The notes beneath the pieces were generated by a model. The model did no database searches. It saw only the letters and a program-made list of their open reading frames with translations, and was not told the origin of the DNA. DNA of 64,000 nucleotides from Demequina sp. B12 (GTDB taxonomy: Bacteria; Actinomycetota; Actinomycetes; Actinomycetales; Demequinaceae). This document shows, one piece after another, positions 8,056 through 15,777 of this stretch; position 1 is the first letter of the stretch, and every line of letters begins with the position of its first letter. The position numbers were made by a program, and so were the translations under genes. The stretch covers positions 310,001 through 374,000 of the forward strand of contig NZ_JAPEHU010000002.1 of NCBI RefSeq assembly GCF_028823635.1, in the 5' to 3' direction.

Positions 8056-9255
8056 ATGTCGGTCCGTCGCGTCGCCCTGCTCACCGCGGGCGGTTTCGCC
8101 CCGTGCCTGTCCTCCGCTGTCGGAGGCCTAATTGAGCGCTACACCGAGATCTCCCCTGAGGTTGAGATCATTGCCTATGAGCACGGCTACTGGGGGCTCT
8201 TGCAGGGCAAGTACCTGGAAGTGACGCCCGCGGTCCGTGAAAAGGCCGGACTCCTCCACGAGTTTGGTGGCTCGCCCATCGGTAACTCGCGTGTCAAGCT
8301 CACCAACTACGACGACTGCTTCAAGCGTGGACTCGTGGGCGAAGGCGAAGACCCGCTCAAGGTTGCCGCAGAACAGCTCAAGGCTGACGGCGTTGACGTG
8401 TTGCACACCATTGGTGGCGACGACACCAACACCACCGCTGCCGACCTCGCCGCGTACCTGCACGAGAACAACTACGAACTCACCGTCGTCGGTCTGCCCA
8501 AGACCATCGACAACGACGTCGTGCCCATCAAGCAGTCGCTTGGTGCATGGTCCGCTGCGGAGCAGGCCGCCGAGTTCGCTCAGAACGTGATCGGTGAACA
8601 CCGCTCGGGCCCGCGCATGTTGATCATCCACGAAGTCATGGGCCGTGCATGCGGATGGCTGACCGCCGCCGCGGGTATGAAGTACCGCCAGTGGTTGGAC
8701 ACTCAGGAGTGGCTGCCGGAGATTGGCCTGTCCAAGGAACGTTGGGACATCCACGCCCTCTACGTGCCGGAGCAGAAGCTTGACCTCGACGCCGAGGCCG
8801 AGCGCCTCAAGGCCGTCATGGATGAAGTCGGCAACGTCAACATCTTCCTGTCGGAAGGTGCCGGTGTACCGGAAATCATCGCCGAGATCGAAGAAGCCGG
8901 CGGCGAAGTGGAGCGCGATCCCTTCGGTCACGTCAAGCTCGACACCATCAACCCCGGCCAGTGGTTCGCCAAGCAGTTCGCGGAGCGCCTGGGTGCCGAA
9001 AAGGTCATGGTGCAGAAGTCCGGGTACTTCTCGCGTGCGGCTAAGGCCAACCCTGAAGACCTGCGTCTGATCAAGTCGATGACCGACCTTGCCGTCGAAT
9101 GCGCACTGCGCGGCGAAGCAGGCGTCATTGGCCACGACGAAGAGGACGGCGACCGTCTCAAGGCCATTGAGTTCCCGCGTATCGCGGGCCACAAGCCTTT
9201 CGACGTCACCACTCCTTGGTACCGCCAGACCCTGGCGGACATCGGTCAGGGCTAA
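8056..9255 (+). CDS. pfp: 6-phosphofructokinase of the pyrophosphate-dependent type
   Basis: Phosphorylates fructose 6-phosphate to the 1,6-bisphosphate. Two residues predict pyrophosphate rather than ATP as donor: the glycine-rich loop reads GGDDT (residues 120-124), with Asp where ATP enzymes have Gly, and the catalytic motif reads PKTIDND (148-154), with Lys where ATP enzymes have Gly. Both are established markers of PPi-PFK. The enzyme may therefore act reversibly in glycolysis and gluconeogenesis. The 399-residue form starting at the ATG at 8056 is preceded by GAAAGG; an ATG at 8017 would add 13 unlike residues. A TAGAAT hexamer at 8013-8018 is a possible own promoter. The stop is 4 nt from the aroG start. 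Confidence 0.92.
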   Translation: MSVRRVALLTAGGFAPCLSSAVGGLIERYTEISPEVEIIAYEHGYWGLLQGKYLEVTPAVREKAGLLHEFGGSPIGNSRVKLTNYDDCFKRGLVGEGEDPLKVAAEQLKADGVDVLHTIGGDDTNTTAADLAAYLHENNYELTVVGLPKTIDNDVVPIKQSLGAWSAAEQAAEFAQNVIGEHRSGPRMLIIHEVMGRACGWLTAAAGMKYRQWLDTQEWLPEIGLSKERWDIHALYVPEQKLDLDAEAERLKAVMDEVGNVNIFLSEGAGVPEIIAEIEEAGGEVERDPFGHVKLDTINPGQWFAKQFAERLGAEKVMVQKSGYFSRAAKANPEDLRLIKSMTDLAVECALRGEAGVIGHDEEDGDRLKAIEFPRIAGHKPFDVTTPWYRQTLADIGQG

Positions 9256-9259
9256 CCCC

Positions 9260-10609
9260 GTGAGTGAAGCAGCTCTCGCGGCCGCGGGCGTCGACTCCTA
9301 CCTGTCATGCGAAGCGAAGCAGCAGCCCTCGTGGCCTGACGCAGACGCTCTCGCAGAGGTAGGAGCGCGCCTGCGGGCAGTCCCCCCACTGGTCTTCGCG
9401 GGCGAGGCTGACATTCTGCGTGAACATCTTGCTGCTGCAGGACGAGGGGAAGCCTTCGTCCTGCAGGGCGGTGACTGTGCAGAGATCTTCTCCGAGGCCA
9501 CGGCTGACCGCATCCGCAACAAGATCAAGACCATCCTCCAGATGGCAGTGATCTTGACCTATGGCGCGTCAACCCCGGTCGTGAAGATTGGTCGCATGGC
9601 GGGGCAGTACGCCAAGCCACGATCCGCAGACTCTGAGACTCGCGACGGCGTGACCCTTCCCGCGTATCGGGGCGACATTGTGAACTCGCATGCGTTCACG
9701 GAAGAGTCGCGAATCCCCAATCCAGAGCGGTTGATGGATGCGTATCACGTGTCGGCGTCCACGCTGAACTTGATGCGCGCCTTCACCCAGGGTGGATTTG
9801 CGGACCTGCGCCTCGTGCACTCGTGGAACAAGGGCTTTGCCGCCAATCCGGCCAACGCGAAGTACGAGCAGATGGCCGCGCAGATTGACCGTGCAGTGCG
9901 GTTCATGGCCGCGGCTGGTGGAGACTTCGACGCCTTGAAGTCCGTCGATTTGTTCTCTAGCCACGAGGCTTTGTTGCTCGACTATGAGCGTGCACTGACT
10001 CGCATTGACTCGCGTTCAGGTGAGGCGTACGACTGCTCTGGCCACTTCCTGTGGATCGGGGAGCGCACACGAGAACTCGATGGAGCTCACGTGGAGTTCA
10101 TGTCGAAGATCCGCAACCCCATTGGAGTCAAGCTCGGCCCCACTGCGGCGCCGTCTGACGCACTGGCATTGGCAGAGAAGCTCAACCCTGACAATGTGCC
10201 AGGGCGACTGACGTTCGTGGCACGTATGGGCGCTGACAAGGTGCGAGACGCCTTGCCGACGTTGGTCGAGGCTGTGCGCGATGCTGGGGTTGCTGTGACG
10301 TGGCTCACGGATCCGATGCACGGCAACACCTTCACCTCAGAGTCGGGTTACAAGACCCGCCGCTTCGACACGATTCTTGATGAGGTGCGTGGCTTCTTCG
10401 AGGTTCACAAGGCTCTGGGCACCGTTCCGGGCGGTCTGCATGTCGAACTCACAGGCGACGACGTGACCGAAGTGATGGGCGGTACCGAAGAGATCGACGA
10501 CGACGGTCTGGCTGCGCGTTACGAGACGAAGGTGGACCCACGTCTGAACCACTGGCAGTCGTTGGAGATGGCGTTCCAGGTCTCGGAGTTGTTGTCCGAG
10601 TCGCGCTAG
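9260..10609 (+). CDS. aroG: 3-deoxy-7-phosphoheptulonate synthase, class II
   Basis: Condenses phosphoenolpyruvate with erythrose 4-phosphate, the first step of the shikimate pathway. It is the plant/actinobacterial class II type of about 450 residues (449 here). Likely metal ligands are seen in LQGGDCAEIF (Cys), WLTDPMHGNT (His), GLHVELTGDD (Glu) and YETKVDPRLN (Asp); KIGRMAGQYAKPRS marks the substrate site. The GTG start at 9260 lies 4 nt after the phosphofructokinase stop, so the two are probably translationally coupled. A strong hairpin follows the stop. With trpD and the pabB/pabC pair, this links the window to chorismate metabolism. Whether it has the allosteric regulation known for the mycobacterial enzyme cannot be read here. 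Confidence 0.96.
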   Translation: MSEAALAAAGVDSYLSCEAKQQPSWPDADALAEVGARLRAVPPLVFAGEADILREHLAAAGRGEAFVLQGGDCAEIFSEATADRIRNKIKTILQMAVILTYGASTPVVKIGRMAGQYAKPRSADSETRDGVTLPAYRGDIVNSHAFTEESRIPNPERLMDAYHVSASTLNLMRAFTQGGFADLRLVHSWNKGFAANPANAKYEQMAAQIDRAVRFMAAAGGDFDALKSVDLFSSHEALLLDYERALTRIDSRSGEAYDCSGHFLWIGERTRELDGAHVEFMSKIRNPIGVKLGPTAAPSDALALAEKLNPDNVPGRLTFVARMGADKVRDALPTLVEAVRDAGVAVTWLTDPMHGNTFTSESGYKTRRFDTILDEVRGFFEVHKALGTVPGGLHVELTGDDVTEVMGGTEEIDDDGLAARYETKVDPRLNHWQSLEMAFQVSELLSESR

Positions 10610-10621
10610 GCGCACCAGAGA

Positions 10622-10663
10622 CATGAGTGAGGGCCCGGTCTTGTGACCGGGCCCTCACTCATG
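10622..10663. terminator. Bidirectional hairpin between aroG and the kinase gene
   Basis: A perfect 19-bp inverted repeat (10622-10640 and 10645-10663) with a TTGT loop and core GGGCCCGG. It lies between two convergent genes. There is no long U-tract, which is common in GC-rich actinobacteria. Confidence 0.88.
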
Positions 10664-10705
10664 TTCGGGGCAATCCGTAAGGCGGAGGTTGTTGTCGAGT
10701 AGTTG

Positions 10706-12655
10706 CTAATACTCGAGGAAGATCTCCGTGCCGCGTTCCACTTCTGTGTTCGGCCCGGGGGTCATGTTGTAGACGCGGGTGGTGAAGTTCCAGGGGTTGT
10801 CGTCGCCGTCGACGGTGAGTCCGAGTGCTTCGAGTTCGGCCTTAGCGTCCGCAAACTCGTCGCCACGGAGGTCCGGCACACGCACCAGGGGATAGCCCTC
10901 AGACACGGTCAGCGTCATCTCTTGGGTACGGAACCCGTCGGTTTCGCCTTCCGGTGTCTGCACATAGACCTCACCAATCTCGACCTCGTCGGTGCGGCCG
11001 TACTCGATCGTGGGAGTAATGCCATACGTGCTGAGTTCCGCAATGGCGTCCTCCTCTGTGAGGCCCAGGACTGACGGGGTGGTGATGGGCTCAGGGCCCT
11101 CGGAGACCGTCAACTCGATTGCGGTGTCGTGATCCACGGACTCGCCCTCGCCGGGGGAGACGCTGATGACTTCTCCGGCAGGAATGGTGTCCGAGTACTT
11201 CATGACTGGATCCGCCAGCGAAAAGCCCGCTTCGTTGAGGGCGGACTCGGCATCCTCACGCAGTGAACCCACCACGACCGGCACCTCGAACTGTTCCTTG
11301 CCGAGGGACACGAAGATCGTGACCTCCGCATTGTTCAAAGCACGTTGCTGCGCCGCGGGGTCGGTGCTGACGACGTTTCCTGCTGCGATGGCATCGTCGT
11401 AGACCTGATCCTCATTCACGACGAAACCAAGGTTCTCCAACACATTGGTGGCGTTCTCCGCGCTTTGCCCCACGACCTCTGGCACCGTGGTGTAGGCGCC
11501 GGGACCTACGGCTTGGTACCACCACAATCCAAGTGAAGCCATGACGAGCACCGCAGCGGCGGCGGCACCCACCCACCATGCAGCCTTGTGTGAAGGGCGC
11601 TCTGGTTCGCGTGCTTCAGGGTCATCGTCGGTGAGGTGTTCGGCGTAGGCCTCCATGTCCATGCCCGCGCCATCGAGTCCAATGGGAAGCGCAACGGTGG
11701 TGCCAGCGGGGGTATCTTCTAGCACCGATGTTGCATCGTGCGGGATGACGACAGGAACCTGACCCGAAGGACGGTCGGCGCGACGGGCAAGCGTGGGGTC
11801 ATCAAGTGACGTACGAAGGTCCCGCACCAATGCCAACGCTGCCGCAGCATCGGCCGGCCGGGCCTGTGCGTCACGGTTGGTGAGTGCCGCGACTGTCTCG
11901 TCGACTTCCACCGGCAACCACGCGAGCTGCGCCGACGGAGCGGGGACATCTTCGTGAACGTGCCGTGATGCCAACGCGAGCGCGGTTTCGGCCGCAAAGG
12001 GCTGCTTGCCGAGGAGGAGTTCGTACAGCAGAATTCCCGCGGCGTAGACATCGCTCCTGGCATCCGCAACGCCGTGGGTGACCAGTTCAGGCGCGAGGTA
12101 TGCCACCGTTCCCAAGAGTGTGCCGGTGGCGGTGCTCGTCACCTCCGTCACAGCGCGGGCGAGTCCGAAGTCGGTGAGTTTGGGCTCACCTTCTGCATCG
12201 AGCAGTACGTTTTCTGGCTTGAGGTCTCGGTGAACCAAGCCTTGCTGGTGGGCCGCGGCGAGGGCGGTGAGCACCTTTGTCGTGATCTCGAGCGATTCGC
12301 CGACGCTCAGGGGACCTTCGCGGTTGAGGCGTTGGCGGAGGTTTTCGCCCGGGACATACTCCATCGTCAAGTACGACAGAGATCCGTCGACGCCTTGGTC
12401 GTAGACGCGCACCATCCCTGGGTGGGTGAGCCGTGCGGCAGCTTTCGCTTCACGTCGGAAGCGCGAGACGAAGTCGGCTTCCGACGCATCGGCGGCAAGA
12501 TGCGGATGCATGACCTTCAACGCCACGTCGCGTTCAAGACGTTTGTCGAAGGCGACGTAGACCGTTGCCATGCCGCCCGCGGCTACGCGTTCGCGCACCT
12601 CATAGCGGCCGTCGATAAGGCGGCCAAGCAACGGATCGGTCATGGTCTCAGACAC
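10706..12655 (-). CDS. PASTA-domain serine/threonine protein kinase
   Basis: Membrane sensor kinase. Residues 17-275 form a Hanks-type kinase with K47, E69, HRDLKPEN (D144) and DFG (162-164). A charged linker leads to one transmembrane helix (about 360-380). Outside the cell are four PASTA repeats (for example VPEVVGQSAENATNVLENLG and VPDLRGDEFADAKAELEALG), which bind peptidoglycan fragments in this family. The 649-residue length fits the PknB/StkP group. The position, beside aroG and a Rv2175c-like winged-helix gene, is that of mycobacterial pknL, but PknL lacks PASTA repeats. The GTG at 12655 has TACAAT 6 nt upstream; an ATG at 12643 is possible. The LysM transglycosylase gene lies just upstream on the same strand. 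Confidence 0.95.
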   Translation of the reverse strand: MSETMTDPLLGRLIDGRYEVRERVAAGGMATVYVAFDKRLERDVALKVMHPHLAADASEADFVSRFRREAKAAARLTHPGMVRVYDQGVDGSLSYLTMEYVPGENLRQRLNREGPLSVGESLEITTKVLTALAAAHQQGLVHRDLKPENVLLDAEGEPKLTDFGLARAVTEVTSTATGTLLGTVAYLAPELVTHGVADARSDVYAAGILLYELLLGKQPFAAETALALASRHVHEDVPAPSAQLAWLPVEVDETVAALTNRDAQARPADAAAALALVRDLRTSLDDPTLARRADRPSGQVPVVIPHDATSVLEDTPAGTTVALPIGLDGAGMDMEAYAEHLTDDDPEAREPERPSHKAAWWVGAAAAAVLVMASLGLWWYQAVGPGAYTTVPEVVGQSAENATNVLENLGFVVNEDQVYDDAIAAGNVVSTDPAAQQRALNNAEVTIFVSLGKEQFEVPVVVGSLREDAESALNEAGFSLADPVMKYSDTIPAGEVISVSPGEGESVDHDTAIELTVSEGPEPITTPSVLGLTEEDAIAELSTYGITPTIEYGRTDEVEIGEVYVQTPEGETDGFRTQEMTLTVSEGYPLVRVPDLRGDEFADAKAELEALGLTVDGDDNPWNFTTRVYNMTPGPNTEVERGTEIFLEY

Positions 12656-12661
12656 GGGTTC

Positions 12662-12667
12662 ATTGTA
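12662..12667 (-). promoter_or_regulatory. Candidate leaderless -10 for the PASTA kinase gene
   Basis: TACAAT on the minus strand, 6 nt before the GTG at 12655. No ribosome site lies between, which supports the GTG as start. Confidence 0.5.
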
Positions 12668-12715
12668 TGCAAGGAGAGGGCGACTCCATGGCGGCCGTGC
12701 GGTGAGCCGCGCGAC

Positions 12716-14074
12716 TTACTTGAAGCGCTCCATCAGCGCGAGCACGGAGGCGACGTAGCGCTTGGTGTCGGAGTACATGCCGTACTTCCGTACACCAGCT
12801 TCACCTTGGTAGTACCCGGCGATGGCGATCTCAAGGTTCTGGCCGTTGCGGGTGAGGTGCTTCAGGATCGCTACGCCCGCTTCAACGTTGTCGGTGGGGA
12901 CCAGGAGGTTAAGGTCGCGGCCCACCATGTCTGAAGCCCACGCGCCTGAGGTGGGGATGACCTGCATCGTTCCGATTGCGTTGGCGGGGGAGACCGCGCG
13001 CATGTTGAAGCCGGATTCTTGGTAGGCGATGGCCTGCGCGAGCGCTGGGTCTACGCCGTACTTGTTGGCCGCTGCGATCACCATCTGCTGCATGGCGTCC
13101 CGGCTGGGGACTTCCATCGCGTTGAGTGTTGCCTTGTTCTGGTTGGCCGCGCCGACGGTGGGTGCGTCGTAGGTGCGGCCCGCAAAGCTGTCACCGACGA
13201 GTCCCGATGGCGTTCCGCCGTTGATGGTGAGCTGCTGGCCAATGCGAATGAGTGACGCGTTCTTCAGTCCGTTGTGTGAGACCAGGGAAGAGACGGACAC
13301 TCCGTGCTGGGCCGCGATGGCGCCCAGGGTGTCTCCTGCCTTGACGGTGTACGTCACCGTTTCTCCCGTGAACGAGGTGAGGTTGTCGCCCGTGGCAAGG
13401 GTGGGAGCAGTGGAGTGTGACACAGTCGTGGCAGTGGAGGAGCCCACGCTCGCACCGCCGGGAATGGTCAGGGTTTGGCCGAGGCGAATCATGGAGTTTG
13501 CGCCCAAGTTGTTGGCAGCAGTGATGGCAGAGACTGAGGTGCCGTACTGACGTGCGAGGCCCCAGACGGTATCGCCGCTGCCCACCTTGTGTGACAACGT
13601 TGCCGAACCAGTGGCGGCGCTGGAGGTGCCCCCAGTGGTGGAGGCCGATGCGCCCGGGATGGTGAGGTTTTGGCCGAGGCGAATCATGGCGTTCGATCCG
13701 AGCCCGTTGGCTTGGACGATCGCAGAGACCGTAGTGCCGTACTTGCGTGCCAGGTTCCACACGGTGTCACCGCTACCTACCGTGTGGGTGCCTGTGCTGG
13801 TGCTCGCGGTTGACGTGCTGGTTCCCGAGGTGGGAATGGTGAGCGTCTGGCCGATGATGATGGTGGCCCGTGAGTTGAGGTTGTTGGCGTTGATGATGCT
13901 GGAGACCGATGAGCCGTAGCGAACGGCAAGGCCACTGACGGTGTCTCCAGAGGAGACCCGGTGCTGTTCATCGGCGGATGCCGGAATGCTCGTGAAGGCA
14001 GTGATCGCGACGGCGGCGGTTGCGCACAGTGCAGCGCCGCGTCCTGCGCGGCGGCTCAAGGTCTTGCGTCCCAC
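12716..14074 (-). CDS. Secreted LysM-repeat lytic transglycosylase
   Basis: Exported peptidoglycan hydrolase. The N terminus is basic, then hydrophobic, and ends in PASA followed by DEQ, a good signal peptidase I site near residue 34. Four LysM repeats follow (each with a GDTV or GDTL motif and an asparagine-rich second half such as IINANNLNSRATIIIGQTLTI), which bind glycan strands. Residues about 330-450 are an SLT-like domain: VIAAANKYGVDPALAQAIAYQ leads into ESGFN, whose Glu is the probable catalytic acid, then NAIGTMQVIP and AIAGYYQGEAGVR. The GTG at 14074 has GAGGAG 6 nt upstream. It may share a promoter region with the divergent winged-helix gene and lies upstream of the PASTA kinase. 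Confidence 0.92.
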   Translation of the reverse strand: MGRKTLSRRAGRGAALCATAAVAITAFTSIPASADEQHRVSSGDTVSGLAVRYGSSVSSIINANNLNSRATIIIGQTLTIPTSGTSTSTASTSTGTHTVGSGDTVWNLARKYGTTVSAIVQANGLGSNAMIRLGQNLTIPGASASTTGGTSSAATGSATLSHKVGSGDTVWGLARQYGTSVSAITAANNLGANSMIRLGQTLTIPGGASVGSSTATTVSHSTAPTLATGDNLTSFTGETVTYTVKAGDTLGAIAAQHGVSVSSLVSHNGLKNASLIRIGQQLTINGGTPSGLVGDSFAGRTYDAPTVGAANQNKATLNAMEVPSRDAMQQMVIAAANKYGVDPALAQAIAYQESGFNMRAVSPANAIGTMQVIPTSGAWASDMVGRDLNLLVPTDNVEAGVAILKHLTRNGQNLEIAIAGYYQGEAGVRKYGMYSDTKRYVASVLALMERFK

Positions 14075-14104
14075 AGTGATCTCCTCGCCGAGACTTGTGT
14101 CTCA

Positions 14105-14120
14105 TGTGACAGATGTGACA
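14105..14120. promoter_or_regulatory. Possible CRP/GlxR-family operator
   Basis: TGTGA-N6-TGACA matches 9 of 10 defined bases of the CRP-type consensus TGTGA-N6-TCACA. It lies between the divergent LysM transglycosylase and winged-helix genes, centred about 72 bp upstream of the predicted leaderless start at 14185. A wider inverted repeat (CTTGTGTC at 14094-14101, GACACAAG at 14117-14124) overlaps it. Confidence 0.35.
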
Positions 14121-14172
14121 CAAGTGACTGTAGTCAACGTAAGTGACGTGTGCAAGAGCCCGCAACACTTTG

Positions 14173-14178
14173 TAACCT
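14173..14178 (+). promoter_or_regulatory. Candidate leaderless -10 for the winged-helix gene
   Basis: TAACCT lies exactly 6 nt before the GTG at 14185. Confidence 0.5.
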
Positions 14179-14184
14179 TGGGGG

Positions 14185-14535
14185 GTGACTGATTCTGTGA
14201 CGTGGCTGGCCGTTCCTGACTTCGCTGACGCGCTTGGCTTGGAAGCCACGCACATCCGGGATCTCCTTCGCCAGGGTGAACTCGTGGCCGTCCGCCGCGG
14301 TGAGAACAATGCGCTCTACCTGCCTCAGGAGTTCATCGTCGCTGACGATCACAGCACTCACGTGCTCCCCACCTTGGCGGGCACCATCACGTTGCTGTCC
14401 GATGCTGGACTGAGTGACGCAGAGATCGTTGAGTGGCTCACCGAGGTCAACGACGAACTCGAGACCACTCCGCTGGAAGCGCTGCGATCCGGCAAACGTG
14501 CGCCGGTGCGGCGCGCCGCACAAACACTCGGTTAG
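14185..14535 (+). CDS. Winged-helix DNA-binding protein, Rv2175c-like
   Basis: A 116-residue cytosolic protein. The N-terminal half (TWLAVPDFADALGLEATHIR, then DLLRQGELVAVRRG) is a MerR/excisionase-like winged helix; the C-terminal half (LAGTITLLSDAGLSDAEIVE) is helical. In Mycobacterium tuberculosis the homologue Rv2175c is a DNA-binding protein phosphorylated by PknL, and here too the gene is close to a Ser/Thr kinase gene. Thr2 and Thr6 in the N-terminal tail are possible phosphorylation sites; this is inference. The GTG start is supported by the -10 hexamer 6 nt upstream. The gene converges on the polyprenyl synthase, 61 nt away, with no clear terminator between. Confidence 0.85.
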   Translation: MTDSVTWLAVPDFADALGLEATHIRDLLRQGELVAVRRGENNALYLPQEFIVADDHSTHVLPTLAGTITLLSDAGLSDAEIVEWLTEVNDELETTPLEALRSGKRAPVRRAAQTLG

Positions 14536-14596
14536 CGTCGAGTCCCTGGCTGCCGCAGGTGTGGCACGGGCTGTTCACGCCAGGTGGCCACAAGCA

Positions 14597-15670
14597 TCAC
14601 GCTTCGCGCTTTACGACGCTTCGTGCGACTTCCATGAGGACCTCAGCCCCTTCTGGGTCTGAGAAGCCAGACTCCAGCACCGTCAGCGCTGCCGTCCCGT
14701 AGCCGGCGATCGCGGCTTCAGCACGCTCGAGCGCCCCGGTATCCACCATGGCGCTGACCGCGTTGCGTACGTCAGTGTCGGATGCCGCACGATCGCCAAG
14801 CGCACCTGCGATCGTCTCTCGTGTCGCATCGTCTCCATGAGTCCAGGCGTCCCACAGCAGTAATGTGCGCTTGCCCTCACGGATGTCGTCACCCGCGGGC
14901 TTGCCGGTGACTGCCGGTTCACCCACCAGCCCCAACACGTCATCGCGCAACTGAAACGCAAGACCCAGATTGACCCCGGCCTCGTGGAGTTCAGCTACCC
15001 GGGCCGAGGACGCCCCGGCGGCGAGAGCCCCGAGCACCAGTGGGTACTCGGCTGAGTATGAGGCCGTCTTGCATCGCATCACGCCCACAATCGCCTCACG
15101 CTGGGATTCCAACGCTGAGAAGGGCTGAGCTGCGGCGTGCATGTCCGCGTACTGGCCGACCGTGACGAGGTCGGCCATAGCCACGAACGCATTGGCAAGG
15201 GCACTTCCGTGCCCCGGGCTCGCACTGTGAGCAGCAGAACTTGCACGGTGGGAAGCCATCAGCGCGAGGTCGCCCGCAAGAATGCCTCCCGCCCGGCCAT
15301 AAGTCTCGGAATCGCCGGTCCAGCCGTTGGTGTCATGGAGTGCTGCGATCACCTTGTGCGTGGCGGGCTTGCCGCGGCGCGTGTCGGAGTCATCGAGAAC
15401 GTCGTCATGAAGCAGTGCTGCGGTCTGAAAGAGTTCGAGTGCGGCAGCCAGATACACCGCGACCGTCTCGTCGTGACCACCGTGTGCACGGTGTGAGGCC
15501 AGCAGCAAGAGTGCACGCAAGCGCTTGCCCCCATGGGACGCGCTGCGGAGCGGATCCATCAAGTCGGATGCAACGGGGCCCGCCGGCCCGATCGCATTGG
15601 CCACAGAGCGAAGCGTCTCCTCGATAGCTGCATCAGTGGCGGTCAACCAAGCTCGGCGCAGATCATTCAC
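14597..15670 (-). CDS. Polyprenyl synthetase (geranylgeranyl-type prenyl diphosphate synthase)
   Basis: Chain-elongating prenyltransferase that condenses isopentenyl diphosphate with allylic diphosphates for isoprenoid lipids, quinones or carotenoids. The 357-residue protein has the first Asp-rich motif LLHDDVLDDSDTRRGKPATH and the second region LAFQLRDDVLGLVGEP, where the usual DDxxD is relaxed to DDVLG. Chain length of the product cannot be told reliably. It occupies the position of idsA2 (Rv2173) relative to the winged-helix and kinase genes. The GTG at 15670 is preferred because TACGCT lies 6 nt upstream; a GTG at 15739 would add 23 residues and crowd the divergent DUF4192 gene. With dxs at 45.7 kb it forms part of isoprenoid metabolism. 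Confidence 0.92.
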   Translation of the reverse strand: MNDLRRAWLTATDAAIEETLRSVANAIGPAGPVASDLMDPLRSASHGGKRLRALLLLASHRAHGGHDETVAVYLAAALELFQTAALLHDDVLDDSDTRRGKPATHKVIAALHDTNGWTGDSETYGRAGGILAGDLALMASHRASSAAHSASPGHGSALANAFVAMADLVTVGQYADMHAAAQPFSALESQREAIVGVMRCKTASYSAEYPLVLGALAAGASSARVAELHEAGVNLGLAFQLRDDVLGLVGEPAVTGKPAGDDIREGKRTLLLWDAWTHGDDATRETIAGALGDRAASDTDVRNAVSAMVDTGALERAEAAIAGYGTAALTVLESGFSDPEGAEVLMEVARSVVKREA

Positions 15671-15676
15671 GCCCCC

Positions 15677-15682
15677 AGCGTA
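15677..15682 (-). promoter_or_regulatory. Candidate leaderless -10 for the polyprenyl synthetase gene
   Basis: TACGCT on the minus strand, 6 nt before the GTG at 15670. Confidence 0.45.
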
Positions 15683-15777
15683 GACGGCTTTCCCCAGGTG
15701 AAGGACCGTTCCAAGGCCGTCCACAACTTGAGGGCACACCCCTGGTCAGGGTGGATTCCGAGACCACAGTGGACGCC

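Noticed and set aside
14075-14184. Cyclic di-AMP (ydaO) riboswitch before the LysM transglycosylase gene
   Set aside because: Such riboswitches occur before wall hydrolase genes, but the 110-nt interval lacks the length and paired elements required.
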